From Megalonaias nervosa (lineage: Eukaryota; Mollusca; Bivalvia; Unionida; Unionidae), in NCBI GenBank assembly GCA_016617855.1, contig JAECUM010005008.1, positions 62,001 to 126,000 of the forward strand: a stretch of DNA of 64,000 bases, given 5' to 3'. Positions 44,281 through 55,113 of this stretch are shown in pieces. Position 1 is the first letter of the stretch. Every line of letters begins with the position of its first letter. A model generated the notes under the pieces. It was not told where the DNA came from, ran no database searches, and worked only from the letters and a program-made list of their open reading frames with translations. The translations under genes and the position numbers were made by a program.

Positions 44281-45176
44281 TTCATTGCTACAGCACATCA
44301 TTCATTGCTACAGCACATCATTCATTGCTACAGCACATCATTCATTGCTACAGCACATCATTCTTTGCTACAGCACATCATTCATTGCTACAGCACATCA
44401 TTCATTGCTACAGCACATCATTCATTGCTACAGCACATCATTCATTGCTACAGCACATCATTCATTGCTACAGCACATCATTCATTGCTACAGCACATCA
44501 TTCATTGCTACAGCACATCATTCATTGCTACAGCACATCATTCATTGCTACAGCACATCATTCATTGCTACAGCACATCATTCATTGCTACAGCACATCA
44601 TTCATTGCTACAGCACATCATTCATTGCTACAGCACATCATTCATTGCTACAGCACATCATTCATTGCTACAGCACATCATTCTTTGCTACAGCACATCA
44701 TTCATTGCTACAGCACATCATTCATTGCTACAGCACATCATTCATTGCTACAGCACATCATTCATTGCTACAGCACATCATTCATTGCTACAGCACATCA
44801 TTCATTGCTACAGCACATCATTCATTGCTACAGCACATCATTCATTGCTACGGCACATCATTCATTGCTACGGCACATCATTCATTGCTACAGCACATCA
44901 TTCATTGCTACGGCACATCATTCATTGCTACAGCACATCATTCATTGCTACGGCACATCATTCATTGCTACAGCACATCATTCATTGCTACAGCACATCA
45001 TTCATTGCTACGGCACATCATTCATTGCTACAGCACATCATTCATTGCTACAGCACATCATTCATTGCTACAGCACATCATTCATTGCTACAGCACATCA
45101 TTCATTGCTACAGCACATCATTCATTGCTACAGCACATCATTCATTGCTACAGCACATCATTCTTTGCTACGGCAT
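44281..45176. repeat. 20-bp minisatellite, about 45 units
   Basis: Unit TTCATTGCTACAGCACATCA repeated head to tail. Variants: TTCTTT at 44361, 44681 and 45161, and CGGC for CAGC confined to about 44850-45015. Flanks (44206-44280) contain degenerate units. Not a CRISPR array: there are no spacers. Confidence 0.98.
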
Positions 45177-45397
45177 TTGTTGACGGGGAAAGAGTTTTAA
45201 TCATCTTTATGAAACGCAGTAGGTGCATACTTCGAAATTTCAAAGACTTAAACGTTACTGTGTCCACATCAAAAAGTCCTTGATAAACGTAAATGAATAT
45301 GCATATAGTTTTAAGGACAGAATGAAAACCACGAAAGAAAAAAATTAAAAGTTCATGAAATTCGTCTTCTTTCCTTTTCTTTTCCATCATCACAGTC

Positions 45398-45466
45398 ATC
45401 ATCATCATCTTCTTCTTCGACTTCTTCTTCTTCTTCTTCTTCTTATTATTATTATTATTATTATTG

Positions 45467-45499
<33 letters not shown>

Positions 45500-45540
45500 A
45501 TAATAGTAGTAGTAGTAGTAGTAGTAGTAGAAGTAGTAGT
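45398..45540. repeat. Compound trinucleotide tract (TCA/TTC/TTA/GTA)n
   Basis: Successive TCA, TTC, TTA and GTA runs, 3-bp periodic throughout. Confidence 0.95.
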
Positions 45541-46665
45541 CTTTATAGTAATAGCAGTGTGATTTGTTATTAAAATTCATAAAATGCATTTCGGACTTAC
45601 TGAAGCAGTTGGATATTGCAAATTGCGTTTGTTTCAAATGGCTAACATTTGTTCTGGCTCTTAGTAAACATGGTGTTTATTACCCGACCGTTGCTGAATG
45701 GGTTCTGTAATTGGTGGAGTGTATGTGGGGGTGGGGGTGGGTGGATGAGAGGGAGAGTCTTAATTTAATACAGATATCATATATCAAAATAATTTGCATT
45801 AGTGATAACTACTGCAGTATTATCTACAAACTGCGCGCACGAGCCAGGGGTGTTTTACAACTTAGATGCTCCTGTTTAAAAATATTTTTTGTTGCTTTTT
45901 GTTTATTGTTTATTAATTATGCGCAAGTATCGTTGAAAATGCATCACTTAAGTGATGTGGATGACATGTATTGTTAATATTGTTTATATTTAGATCACGC
46001 TTTCTATTTTCTTTTCTTCAAAATGTAACATTCAAAACTGAGAATATAGCTCTTGTAACAGGATAACTCTTACCAGAGTCGACCAGCAGAGTTATCTCTC
46101 TTATTTGCTGCTGAGTACATGGTTCTTTCCTCGTCAAATTGAAAATCTAAAAATATACTCTATGAGAGTGACACGCATGCTTATGCAGGTAGAAAGTAAT
46201 TTAACTTCATTAAAAGGGAACGTATATGTCTATGGTAAACCTTGACACCTACAAGTAACATCAGATTTACGGCGTATGACAGAAATATTCATATGTAGGT
46301 ACCATTTATAAACCTTACTAGTGTGGTTTAATATTACTAAATTAAAATGAGCATTTATGTTCATATGATTGCAGACGTTTAATGAGAAAAATATATAAAA
46401 GCTTCAGAAAATAACATGCTGCCTTCGGATAGGGGCCGTTGTTAAAGATTGTTATGGCAGATAGCGAACTGTATGGCATGGTGTTTTAGTATTAGTTGAT
46501 TCAACACATAGATGGTCTTACATGCAAAAAAAGTATTTAAACATAAAATAGGAGGTGTAGCTAATTTTGCTTACCTATTAGATATATATCATAATAAATC
46601 ATGTATAAATAGTTAACCATTAAGTTCTAGAAAGACATTCCATAATCCAGGATAGAAAACACTGC
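45541..46665. other. Non-coding host sequence left of element C
   Basis: No supported gene. Short open frames only. Confidence 0.5.
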
Positions 46666-46870
46666 AGTAGTGATGTTGGACGATATACGCACAATGGGAA
46701 TTAGCATTACAAGACACACTCCCCACCCCACCCCGGCACGATATACGGACAAGGAATATACGGACAAAAGGTTGGGACTTTAAACGGACAAGGGAAATTG
46801 AACATAGGGAATGTATTGGGATTGTATACGGACAATAGGAATTGAATAGGGGTGACGTCAGGGTACTGGA
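46666..46870 (+). repeat. Putative left inverted end of element C with subterminal repeats
   Basis: Holds five variants of TATACGGACAA (about 46681, 46740, 46757, 46784 as TAAACGGACAA, and 46825) spaced 17-60 bp apart. The partner end lies beyond 64000, so inverted-repeat status is inferred from the layout shared with element A. Confidence 0.4.
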
Positions 46871-47118
46871 CACTGGCGACACTGTTGCAAGTGGCTGACC
46901 TCAATCAGGCGGAACAGTGTGGCAAGGGCTGACCTGAATACGCGTTACTCTAGGGACACAAATAGAGACATAGACATAGAGAGACAGGATTAGAGACATA
47001 GACAGAAACATAGACATATTACACAAACACAGATTTATGGACATAAATCTATCCAACAAAAATCGACTAAAAATGTTTGAGGCAAGAGAGAATAGACATC
47101 TTTTCGAGGCAATGGAGT

Positions 47119-47134
47119 GGCACTGAAAAGGGCC
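47119..47134 (-). promoter_or_regulatory. Histone-mRNA-like 3' stem-loop after minus-strand gene
   Basis: Minus-strand sequence GGCCCTTTTCAGTGCC begins 14 bases after the stop codon of the 47149-47463 gene. The stem has one mismatch and the loop is TTTC, as in histone mRNAs; then ACTCC and, 11 bases on, TCGAAAAGAT (about 47096-47108), a U7-type downstream element. Confidence 0.6.
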
Positions 47135-47148
47135 TTTGGTTTTCTTTG

Positions 47149-47463
47149 TTAACATGATTCAGGTAACATAGAGGGCATTGCACGGATCTTCTTCTCTTCC
47201 TCAAATTTCGTCTGACCTCCGGACCGTAGATTTAAACTCTCTTCAGACAGCCTTGTCTCTCCACATAGATCCTTCGTTTCCAAAGGGCTGTCTCTGTGAT
47301 CTTGGTAATTGCCCATGATGATATGACATACATGGGATAGTCCGTGTTGAACAGCATCTAGGTTAGTCCACATCTTGTGATGAGAACAGGTGAATGGAAT
47401 GAGGTGAAGCGCGGTTATTAAGAGTGGAAGAGCGGATCGAAACGGATTGAGTTCTTTCACCAA
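47149..47463 (-). CDS. Leftmost minus-strand gene of element C, unknown function
   Basis: Open 104-codon frame from 47463 (VKELNPFRSALPLL) with Cys/His pairs (TCSHHKMW; VCHIIMGNYQDH) and a charged tail (FEEEKKIRAM). Element A holds a decayed homologue at about 7915-8200. The start lies about 85 bp from a symmetrical TATATA box (near 47553) shared with the divergent gene at 47622. Downstream is a histone-like stem-loop. No recognised family; whether this copy is intact is uncertain because no third homologue is available. Confidence 0.45.
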   Translation of the reverse strand: MVKELNPFRSALPLLITALHLIPFTCSHHKMWTNLDAVQHGLSHVCHIIMGNYQDHRDSPLETKDLCGETRLSEESLNLRSGGQTKFEEEKKIRAMPSMLPESC

Positions 47464-47621
47464 ACTTAATATGCGTTACAAAATTCAGTCACAGTGCGGA
47501 GACTGTCTTCCAATCCTAAGAGAGCTGCCTGCGACATCACATTCCCTATATAGGTGCGCTAGCGTCTGTCCGGTGTGAATCAATGCGACAGAATTAGAAC
47601 ATAACGGAAACTAGGAAAACA

Positions 47622-48240
47622 ATGAATTGGGGTGCACCAGCCGTGGAGAAGAGAAGTGATCGTATACCAGCGGCTACTAAAATAACCACAATCCTACTTC
47701 CAGAAGAGAACGATTTTAATTGGAATTTAGCGGATTTTCTCTGTTCATAAGAATTTGTTCCGGTACCAGTACCTTCACCGCTTTCTCCTTCCTTACAGTA
47801 CGTCGAGGATTTTAAACAGGCAGAAAGACGAATTGGAGAAATTTTTGCAACAGCAGAAAGAAGCAGAACAAGCCTTTCTCATTCAACTGCAACAGCGAGA
47901 AGAAGATGAGGCAAAAAGAAAACGACAGGAAGAAGAAGAAGCAGAGAAGAAACAAGGTCTAGAAGAGAAGGAGGACAGTGAAAGTCAAACGGTGACGGTA
48001 CTCTTAGACATTTTGGCAGAGTTAAGGAGTCTGAAACAAATGTATCAGACTTCTTTAATACGACCCAAGATAAAAAGACCTTCCCTGGCCAAACATTCCA
48101 TCCCAGTTAACGTTCTCACTACGCCTGAGATACCAACACTAGTGATTTCTACCAAGTCATTGACAGTAGCAGGTCCAGAAACAGCTCTTGGCCGTGGCAA
48201 AGGGATAAGGCAGTTGAAGCACATTACCTCCCGTTCCTGA
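47622..48240 (+). pseudogene. Coiled-coil protein, divergent partner of the leftmost gene
   Basis: ATG 47622 (NWGAPAVEKRSDRIP), in-frame stop near 47748, frameshift near 47820, then an open Gln/Glu/Lys-rich coiled coil (DELEKFLQQQKEAEQAFLIQ and on to about 47985) and a Thr/Ser/Pro-rich tail ending at TGA 48238-48240. No family recognised. Its 3' flank has AATAAA at about 48255 and a near-perfect histone-type stem-loop at 48280. Confidence 0.55.
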
Positions 48241-48279
48241 GTTTGTTTTTTTAAAATAAACAAAAAACAAATACCCAAC

Positions 48280-48295
48280 GGTCCTTTTCAGGGCC
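48280..48295 (+). promoter_or_regulatory. Histone-mRNA-type 3' stem-loop with U7-like downstream element
   Basis: GGTCCTTTTCAGGGCC, 6-bp stem (one G-U) with TTTC loop, preceded by ACCCAAC and followed by ATCCACC, matching the flanks of replication-dependent histone genes. Twelve bases later CGAAAAGAG (48308-48316) is complementary to the U7 snRNA CUCUUUU core. It lies 39 bases after the stop of the coiled-coil gene. Confidence 0.65.
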
Positions 48296-48508
48296 ATCCA
48301 CCTCTCTCGAAAAGAGACTACTCAATATAAGCTAAACTCAAATAAACTCAAATCCCTTTTTCCCCATGATGTACGTGTGTGAGTGTGTGAGTGTCGATTT
48401 TTATGATGATTATAAAAATCAAAACCAAGAGGCACTTACGTTTTTCTTTCTGGTATATGCTCTGTAAAACTTTATAATCCAATTTCACAACACATCACTT
48501 TAAAAAGT

Positions 48509-48961
48509 TCATAGACTTCTTTGTCTTTTCACTCTCTCCGTTTTTATGAATTTCTTCACTGTCACAGGTTTTTCCTCTTCTCCCTCACTTTCTTCTCGTT
48601 TTCTTTTCGTCTCTTTCTGGACGTGTCTGGGTTCTTCCTTTTCGGAGGGTATCTCTTCTTCCTGTTCGGAATCCCTCTCTTCCTCCTGCTCCTGTTGTTT
48701 CTTAGGGCAGTCTGAAGACCAATGCCCTTTCTCTTGACAATGAGAACAGGTATCCTGACCTTTGTCTCTTTTTACGCCTGTCTTGCTTTGACGTTGTGGA
48801 CATTCTGAAGATCAATGCCCTTTCTTCTTACAGATATAGCAAGTATCTTGACTCTTATCTCTAAAGGAGGGGGAGTAGTCTGTTTGCTTCTCTGAATAAA
48901 ACCTTCTTATGACACCTCGCAAAGCTCTGATCCGAAGTTCGATCTGTGTTGGCTCTTCCAT
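48509..48961 (-). pseudogene. Protein with two CCHC zinc knuckles, antisense gene
   Basis: Minus-strand frame of 150 codons from 48961 (EEPTQIELRIRALRGVIRRF). Two retroviral nucleocapsid-type knuckles: CYICKKKGH-stop-SSEC (the stop replaces the aromatic residue) and CSHCQEKGHWSSDC. Then a Glu-rich acidic stretch and a basic tail, ending at TGA 48509-48511. CCHC knuckles bind single-stranded nucleic acid; this kind of gene is not part of the usual Polinton set. One nonsense codon is the only lesion seen. Confidence 0.65.
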
Positions 48962-49214
48962 CTTTCTGGTAGGATTGAGAGTGAAATGAATACTTGGAGG
49001 GAAGACACTGACCCTTTTTATAGGGAAGACACTGGCATTACATTGATATATAGGGGACCATGACGTTTAAAATGTAGTCATTTGATTTGTTGCAATCATA
49101 ATGAAATGATCGCGCCATTTCCTGGAGAAAGGAGAAGAAAGTAATAGGCAGAAACGTGACCTATCGCCTCGCACAGTAGCTAAAGTCTTGCATGCTTGCG
49201 ACTTTGAAGAGGAC

Positions 49215-52200
49215 ATGAGTGAGCCAGAATCCAGACCCAGAGAGACAAAGTCAAGCTAAAGTCCACCACCAGTAAGACCTGAAAAGTACTACCACATTCG
49301 AGACACGGATAAACGTTTCTCTAGAAAATTTAGAACCACGGCCTACATGTACACGGTGAAATTTAAAGCTTTTAAGTCAGACGTACCACTGAAGAAAACA
49401 GAGGGGTTCATTACCAATGTATGGGATTCTTTGTTAACCACACTGAAACGGCAATGTCGAGTCAAAAAAGACGATAGCTTGAGACTTTCCATTTATCACG
49501 ACAGTCTGATGTCACCTGTTTGGATCAAGTTTAGCACCCCAGCAGAATCGACACCTTTCAAAGTCATCGACAAGATTCAACACATCCAGCAATCCAAAGA
49601 AACGTTTCACATCACCGATGGATAAGTGACACTGTACATGACCCAAAGGGATTGGACAACGCATAAAAGTGTTATTGGTGAACGACCTTCAAGCGTAGCC
49701 TCGTCCAAATTAACAACCCTCAAGACAAGATGTGTTTAGCCCGAGCCATCGTCGTGGGACGAACGTATGCCGACAAGAACGACACAGCAGAATCGAAAAG
49801 AGCCTGGCAAACTATTCACAAATCGAACCGAGCCAAACAAAGAAGAGAAGCAGAACTCCTGTTACAGCGAGCTGACCTATCTAAAGACACTTCCTGTGGC
49901 ATTCCTGAAATGTAAAAACTGCAAGACGTCTTGGCTCCATGCTACACCTTGAAAGTACACCCTCAAGAAGTGCGCGGACCTCTGTTGTTTCGAGGCAACA
50001 ATTTCGAAGACGGAAAATACATTCACGTCCGTCATCACGATGAACATTTCGATGCCATTACCAGTATCACCGCATTCCTGAGGTACGGTTATTATTATGA
50101 GAAATGTGACTATGGCTATAACAATCGAGAGCAACACAAGCATTATGAATCAAAATGTGAGGGATGTTTGACCTCTAAACCCTGTCTTGACGAAGGATAA
50201 CAACGAATGCATTGCCCTGCTTATCAGTGCACATTTGTCAGCCCTACGTGTTACCAGCAACATCTCAAGACGCAAGGTTCACAGCGGAAAAGTGCTTGCC
50301 AGCTCTTGAGATTGTGCCCTACCTGTGGACAGGTTATGCGTAGCAATAATGCCAAGGCACACATTTGTCCAGGAAAGAAATGATGTCACATTTGTCACCA
50401 AATCGTGGACCTGGAACACGAATGTTACATTCAAAAATATCAACCCCAACAGAAGGAGGAGGAATAGGAAGATGACCACAAGAAATGGAATTTCATCATT
50501 CTCGATTTCGAATGCATGCAAGAGACTGGCATTCACATTCCTAATTCTGCGTGGCTCATCGAGCGTGCGAGAAGTGCATCCAAGAATCGATCTCTTGCCA
50601 TTGCCCGCACAGTAGCAAGATTCCTGGAGGAAGAGAAAAAAGATTTCGAGGCCTAACACGTTGGCTGATTTTGCCCAATGGATCTTAGACCCTATCGACG
50701 AGACGTGGAGCCAAGAGGACGTCGATCGTTAAGGAGATTATCATCAATATGCCACGGTGATAGCTCACAATTTCACGAGATACGATGGACAGTTTCTTCT
50801 GCAATACTATACGGAACAAAGCACAGAACCTCCTAAAGTCACTTTGAACGGAGCCAAAAAATCATTTCCATGCAAGCTGGACAAGTGCAGTTTAAAGATT
50901 CGATGAGTTACTTGGCCATGCCTTTGAGTCGAACGCCTAAAACATTTGGAATGATAGAAATGGCCAAAGGCTATTTCCGCACTTTTTCTTGCAACATTTG
51001 CCTGATGCTCACGACTACAACCCCAACAACATGCGCACCGAACAACGAGAAGTTTTCTACACTTGGTACCACACTCACGCCTTGGACCTCTTCGACTTTC
51101 AGAAAAAAATGTTAAAGTATTGTCATTCCGACGTTGACGTTTTACGGTGAGGCTGTGGTAAATTTCGAGAATTATTCATGGAGCACGGAGGGATCGACTC
51201 CTTGAAAAAAGTCTACACCATTGCCAAAGCGTGTTCCTTAGTGTACCGCAAACGATTCATACCCGAGAAGACCCTGGTTGTCATATGTCCTCAAACGATG
51301 AATCTTGTCAAGCGTCAATACTCGGTCAAAGCTCTACGCTGGCTACATTATTTGTGTGACAAGGAAGACAAATAGATCCAACACGCCCGAAGCGAAGGAG
51401 GCGAAAAGACCATTGGAAATTGTTCTGTGGAATCCTGGGACTTATGAAACCCCAAGATCGTGTACGAATTTAACGGATGCTTATTTCACTGATGTCCGAT
51501 CTTTTACCCTCAACAGTACACTAAAAGTCAATTTTTACAACGTACCAAGGAATACGAGGCCATTTGTCAGCGACGCGTAAAAGTTAGAACAGCAAGGATA
51601 CCAAGTCTTGGAAATGCGGGAACACGAGTACGATCACCGTTTGAAAATCGATCAAGAATTTAAGCGCATCGTGGAAAGTTACAAGTTGGTGGACCCTCTG
51701 AATCCACGGGACAATTTGTACGGAGGACGGAGGAATGCCACCTGTTTGCTGTGCCACGCCGACGAGGAGAAAGGAGAATAAATAAAATATTTGGACGTGT
51801 GTTCGCTGGATCCTTACGTGTGCAAATATTGTCACTTTCACGCAGGGCACCCACAATTTCTGACGCAACACATCGACCTGGACAACATTCGACAATACGA
51901 AGGATTGATTAAATGTAAAGTCTTACCTCTCATGGACTTGTTTATCCCGTTTTACCTCACCATTGCCAACGAGAACTCATGTGTCCTTTGTACCGTACTT
52001 GTGCCGAAACATGCAACCAAGACTAACCTTGTCAGCACAACCAGGAAGAACGCGCCTTGACAGGAACGTGGGTCAGCGGGGAACTGTGTAAAGCTCTGGA
52101 CCTGGGATACCAATTGTTAGAAGTGTGCAAAATTTACCACTTTCCCAAGACAAAAAAATACAACAAGGGCGACGAGATTCAGGCATTTTCGGAGACTACG

Positions 52201-53115
52201 TGGATGCCTTTTTGAAACTAAAACAAGAAGCTAGTGGCTATCCTTCCTGGTGCCACACTCCCGAAGACCAAGAGAAATTCAAAGAGAAATATTTGGAGCA
52301 GTAGGGCATCGATTTAGACCACATCGAGAAAAACTAAGGAAGGCGATCGTTTGCCAAAGTGATGTTAAATTGTTTGTGGGATAAAATGGCTCAACGTCCG
52401 TGTTTACCCAAGACGGAGTATTTGGCAGAACCTTCTCGCTACTTCCAGATGATTCACGACAAACCAAATATATTAAACACATGGACGTCCTTCGTGAAGA
52501 CTTGATCCTAGTCAATTACGAAGAAGAACTGGACTTTGTACAAGCCAACTAATTTGGAGATGTCATTATTGCGGCTTACGTGACAGCCCATGCTCGCTTA
52601 AAATTGTACGAAGCGTTACACCAGTTAGGAGATCGTGTGCTGTATTTTGACACGGACAATTGCATTTACACTGATCGCTGTGATCATCGTCACCCTGACA
52701 TCGAAGGAGACCGTTAGGAGCCTGGACGGACGAGCACCCCAACGACAACATTCGAAGTTTTGCTAGTGGCGGTCCTAAAAATTACGGCTACCAATACGGT
52801 AACCCACAAGGAGCAGTGCACACCGAGTGTAAAGTCAAAGGATTGACTCTCAATTATCTCACTAGTCAAGTGGTGAACTTTGGCGTGTTGAAAGAAACCT
52901 TGTAATCTGAAGAGGATCAACATTTTATAGTGACCACCTACGAACCTCACAAGATTGTACGTTTACCCACACACCAAATTGTCAGTCGGCCCTTGGAAAA
53001 ACTGTATCAAATCGTGTACCAGAAGCGAGTGCGACTTCCCAATCACTTCACTTTGCCGTACGGACACGCTGATATTGGTCAGCATATAAAAAGGGAAAAC
53101 GTCCAAGACGGATAG
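49215..53115 (+). pseudogene. Protein-primed family B DNA polymerase of Polinton type, heavily mutated
   Basis: Start at 49215 (SEPESRPRETKSS). Readable pieces in order: N-terminal region (YYHIRDTDKRFSRKFRTTAY, near 49290); Cys/His zinc pairs (about 50090-50350); exonuclease motif IILDFECMQETG (about 50497); IAHNFTRYDGQFLLQYY (about 50764); DSMSYLAMPLSRTPKTFGM (about 50900); motif A LDVCSLDPYVCKY (about 51794); motif B KVMLNCLWDKMAQ (about 52356); and motif C VLYFDTDN (about 52638). It ends near 53115. More than a dozen stops and frameshifts. Replicates the element using a terminal protein in active relatives. Confidence 0.85.
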
Positions 53116-53477
53116 TTCGTTGTGACTACCGTTGCCAAAATGGATCTTTTTAAACAGGCACAATTTAAGCTCGGTGATTCTCAAGTGGAGTGCGATGCTG
53201 TGCCTTGCGATTGCAGGGATGCCGTACGCTGTGACCTCAGAGATTCAGTACAAGATCATAGGATCTTTGCCATGACTACTACTACACCTACAATGGAAAG
53301 TAATGCTGTGCGTGCCAAACCTGACGGATGCGAAAGCGATACCACTCGTTATCGTGGACTCTATTGGTTTTCATTGTCACTGTCATCCTCAACGTGGAAC
53401 CATGTCGCTACCACCCTACGGTTGTCATCCATGCCTAAGCAAACTACTACAGGTTTCACCGTACCCTCATCGAAATG

Positions 53478-53968
53478 AGCCTATGAAAGAAGAATATTCG
53501 TTCCCTGTGCGTTTGTCTGAATACTGCGACTTTGAAAGCCGATTCCAAACCTTCCAAGGAAAGTGGCCTAAATATCTGGGAAGACCTACCCCCGAAGAAC
53601 TAGCCAGAGCCGGATTTATCTACTTGGGTGAAGCTGATAAAGTCAAGTGCTTCGGTTGCGGTGTGTCACTGCACCAGTGGGAGCAGACAAATTCAGCTTA
53701 CCTAGAACATGCTCGATGGTCTCCGCACTGTCACTACCTTTAGTGGGACGACCTCAGTAATCTCTTGATGGATACTTTACAAGAGAACATTTGTGGTTTG
53801 CCTGTGGAGTTCAGAGAACGCATTTACCGAGAGTTTGTAAAAATACAAGTCAAGCGCAAAGAACAATTGCATCCGTTACGTCACCAATGGTTTAACCACT
53901 GGTATCTGACTGCTATAAGAGGACTGATTCATTTGAAAGCGTTCAATTGTCAGACATGGATCAACTGA
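53478..53968 (+). pseudogene. BIR-domain (inhibitor-of-apoptosis-like) protein
   Basis: Readable frame from at least 53303 through 53743. A complete baculoviral IAP repeat lies at about 53530-53743: FESRFQTFQGKWPKYLGRPT, then ELARAGFIYLGEADKVKCFGC and HARWSPHC, giving the C-x2-C-x16-H-x6-C zinc set. A TAG at about 53741 is followed in the same frame group by a helical tail (53765-53968). BIR proteins bind caspases or IAP antagonists; a viral-type element carrying one would plausibly delay host-cell death. Probably captured from a host. The start is uncertain. Confidence 0.7.
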
Positions 53969-54940
53969 CCAAGGGTCAGAAGACTTTGGTTGCTACAGAT
54001 TCTACTTACATAGTGTCCATACTACCACGAATTCGAGAGGTGGACTTAGAGGCTTACCAAACTCTTTTACGCTATCAAATTTTGTCTGTAGAGGAAAATT
54101 CTGTGCGGTGTGTAGTGTGTGAGCTAGTGACTAAATTATTTGGATGCGTCGAGGAGTATGATCAGTTCTGTGCAAAAGGTATACTTATTACCTCCGACAA
54201 AAGAGGGTACAAAAACATGTTACCATGCCACTACCTTTATCATTAGTGATACAACAATTCCCATGGAAGGAAATCAATGAAAGTATTCAGACTGTAGCGG
54301 ATTACCAACACTTTTTACGAGAACTGTATCCAATGAATTTGGGTCGTCGTGTGGTGTGTCTTAGTGACTTCCTTTCTGGGATTTCGTTTACCAGCCGATT
54401 CCTTGTGGGCTCTTTACGGTCTGTACCTCACAGTGCCACCAAAAACATGAGGGTGGTACCTCTAAATGTACACGAGAGACTCATTTTGTTAAAAGCCTTT
54501 CGCTTTCATTTCGATACTTGTCTACCTCTACGAGAAAAAAAAAAAGATTCGTCAACTTTTAGTCACTAAAGATGTTTACGAAGATGTTTTTGTAGCTTGT
54601 GACTTACACCCTCACTGGCAAGATATATGTGACTGGAAAAATTTTGGTTTCGAGGCTTGGACAAAAGAAGCGGCAAACTATGCCAAAGATTTGTGGTCAT
54701 AAATTCAAACGTTCAATGGAAAAGGTAACCTTTACACCTGTGTTAGCAACAGTGCCAGAAGAAAAACCCGACACCGAGGAAAACCACCCCACTCAGGTCA
54801 GGACTGTCATTGGCATGGACACCCCCGAAAGGCCATTCCGGGAGAAACCCTGTCTGACTGTGCTAAGTGTAGAGTCTCTAAGAACATTACCCAGTGTCCC
54901 CTTTACACCACACCTTCATCACAAACATGTTGTACAGTGA
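53947..54940 (+). pseudogene. One or two unassigned decayed genes between BIR and ATPase
   Basis: Overlapping frames 53947-54246 and 54225-54569, then a further piece (DVYEDVFVACDLHPHWQDIC, about 54570-54630) and 54599-54940. Composition is protein-like (CVVCELVTKLFGCVEEYDQF; WKEINESIQTVADYQHFL), but no domain is recognised and the frames shift several times. Could be one gene of about 230 codons followed by a Cys-rich one. Confidence 0.4.
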
Positions 54941-55113
54941 CTTGTTTATATTCCACTTTGATTGTTTTGTATTTTATCGATGTACTTAACCATGTGGCTT
55001 TATGTATTTTTGTCTTTCGTGTTCAATTCTACAAATGTTTTGAAATATATGTGCCCTGAAAAAGTATAAAAACACTTGTCTGCCGTCGTTTTAAAAGTGA
55101 CATTCCCTTCACT

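Noticed and set aside
44281..45176. CRISPR-like array
   Set aside because: Units are contiguous with no spacers, and the context is eukaryotic.
44206..45283. Three overlapping frames of about 290-330 codons over the minisatellite
   Set aside because: All translate the same 20-bp unit; they are a by-product of a stop-free unit length not divisible by three.
48241..48320. Actual histone genes next to the histone-type stem-loops
   Set aside because: None of the frames upstream of the four stem-loops reads as H1, H2A, H2B, H3 or H4.
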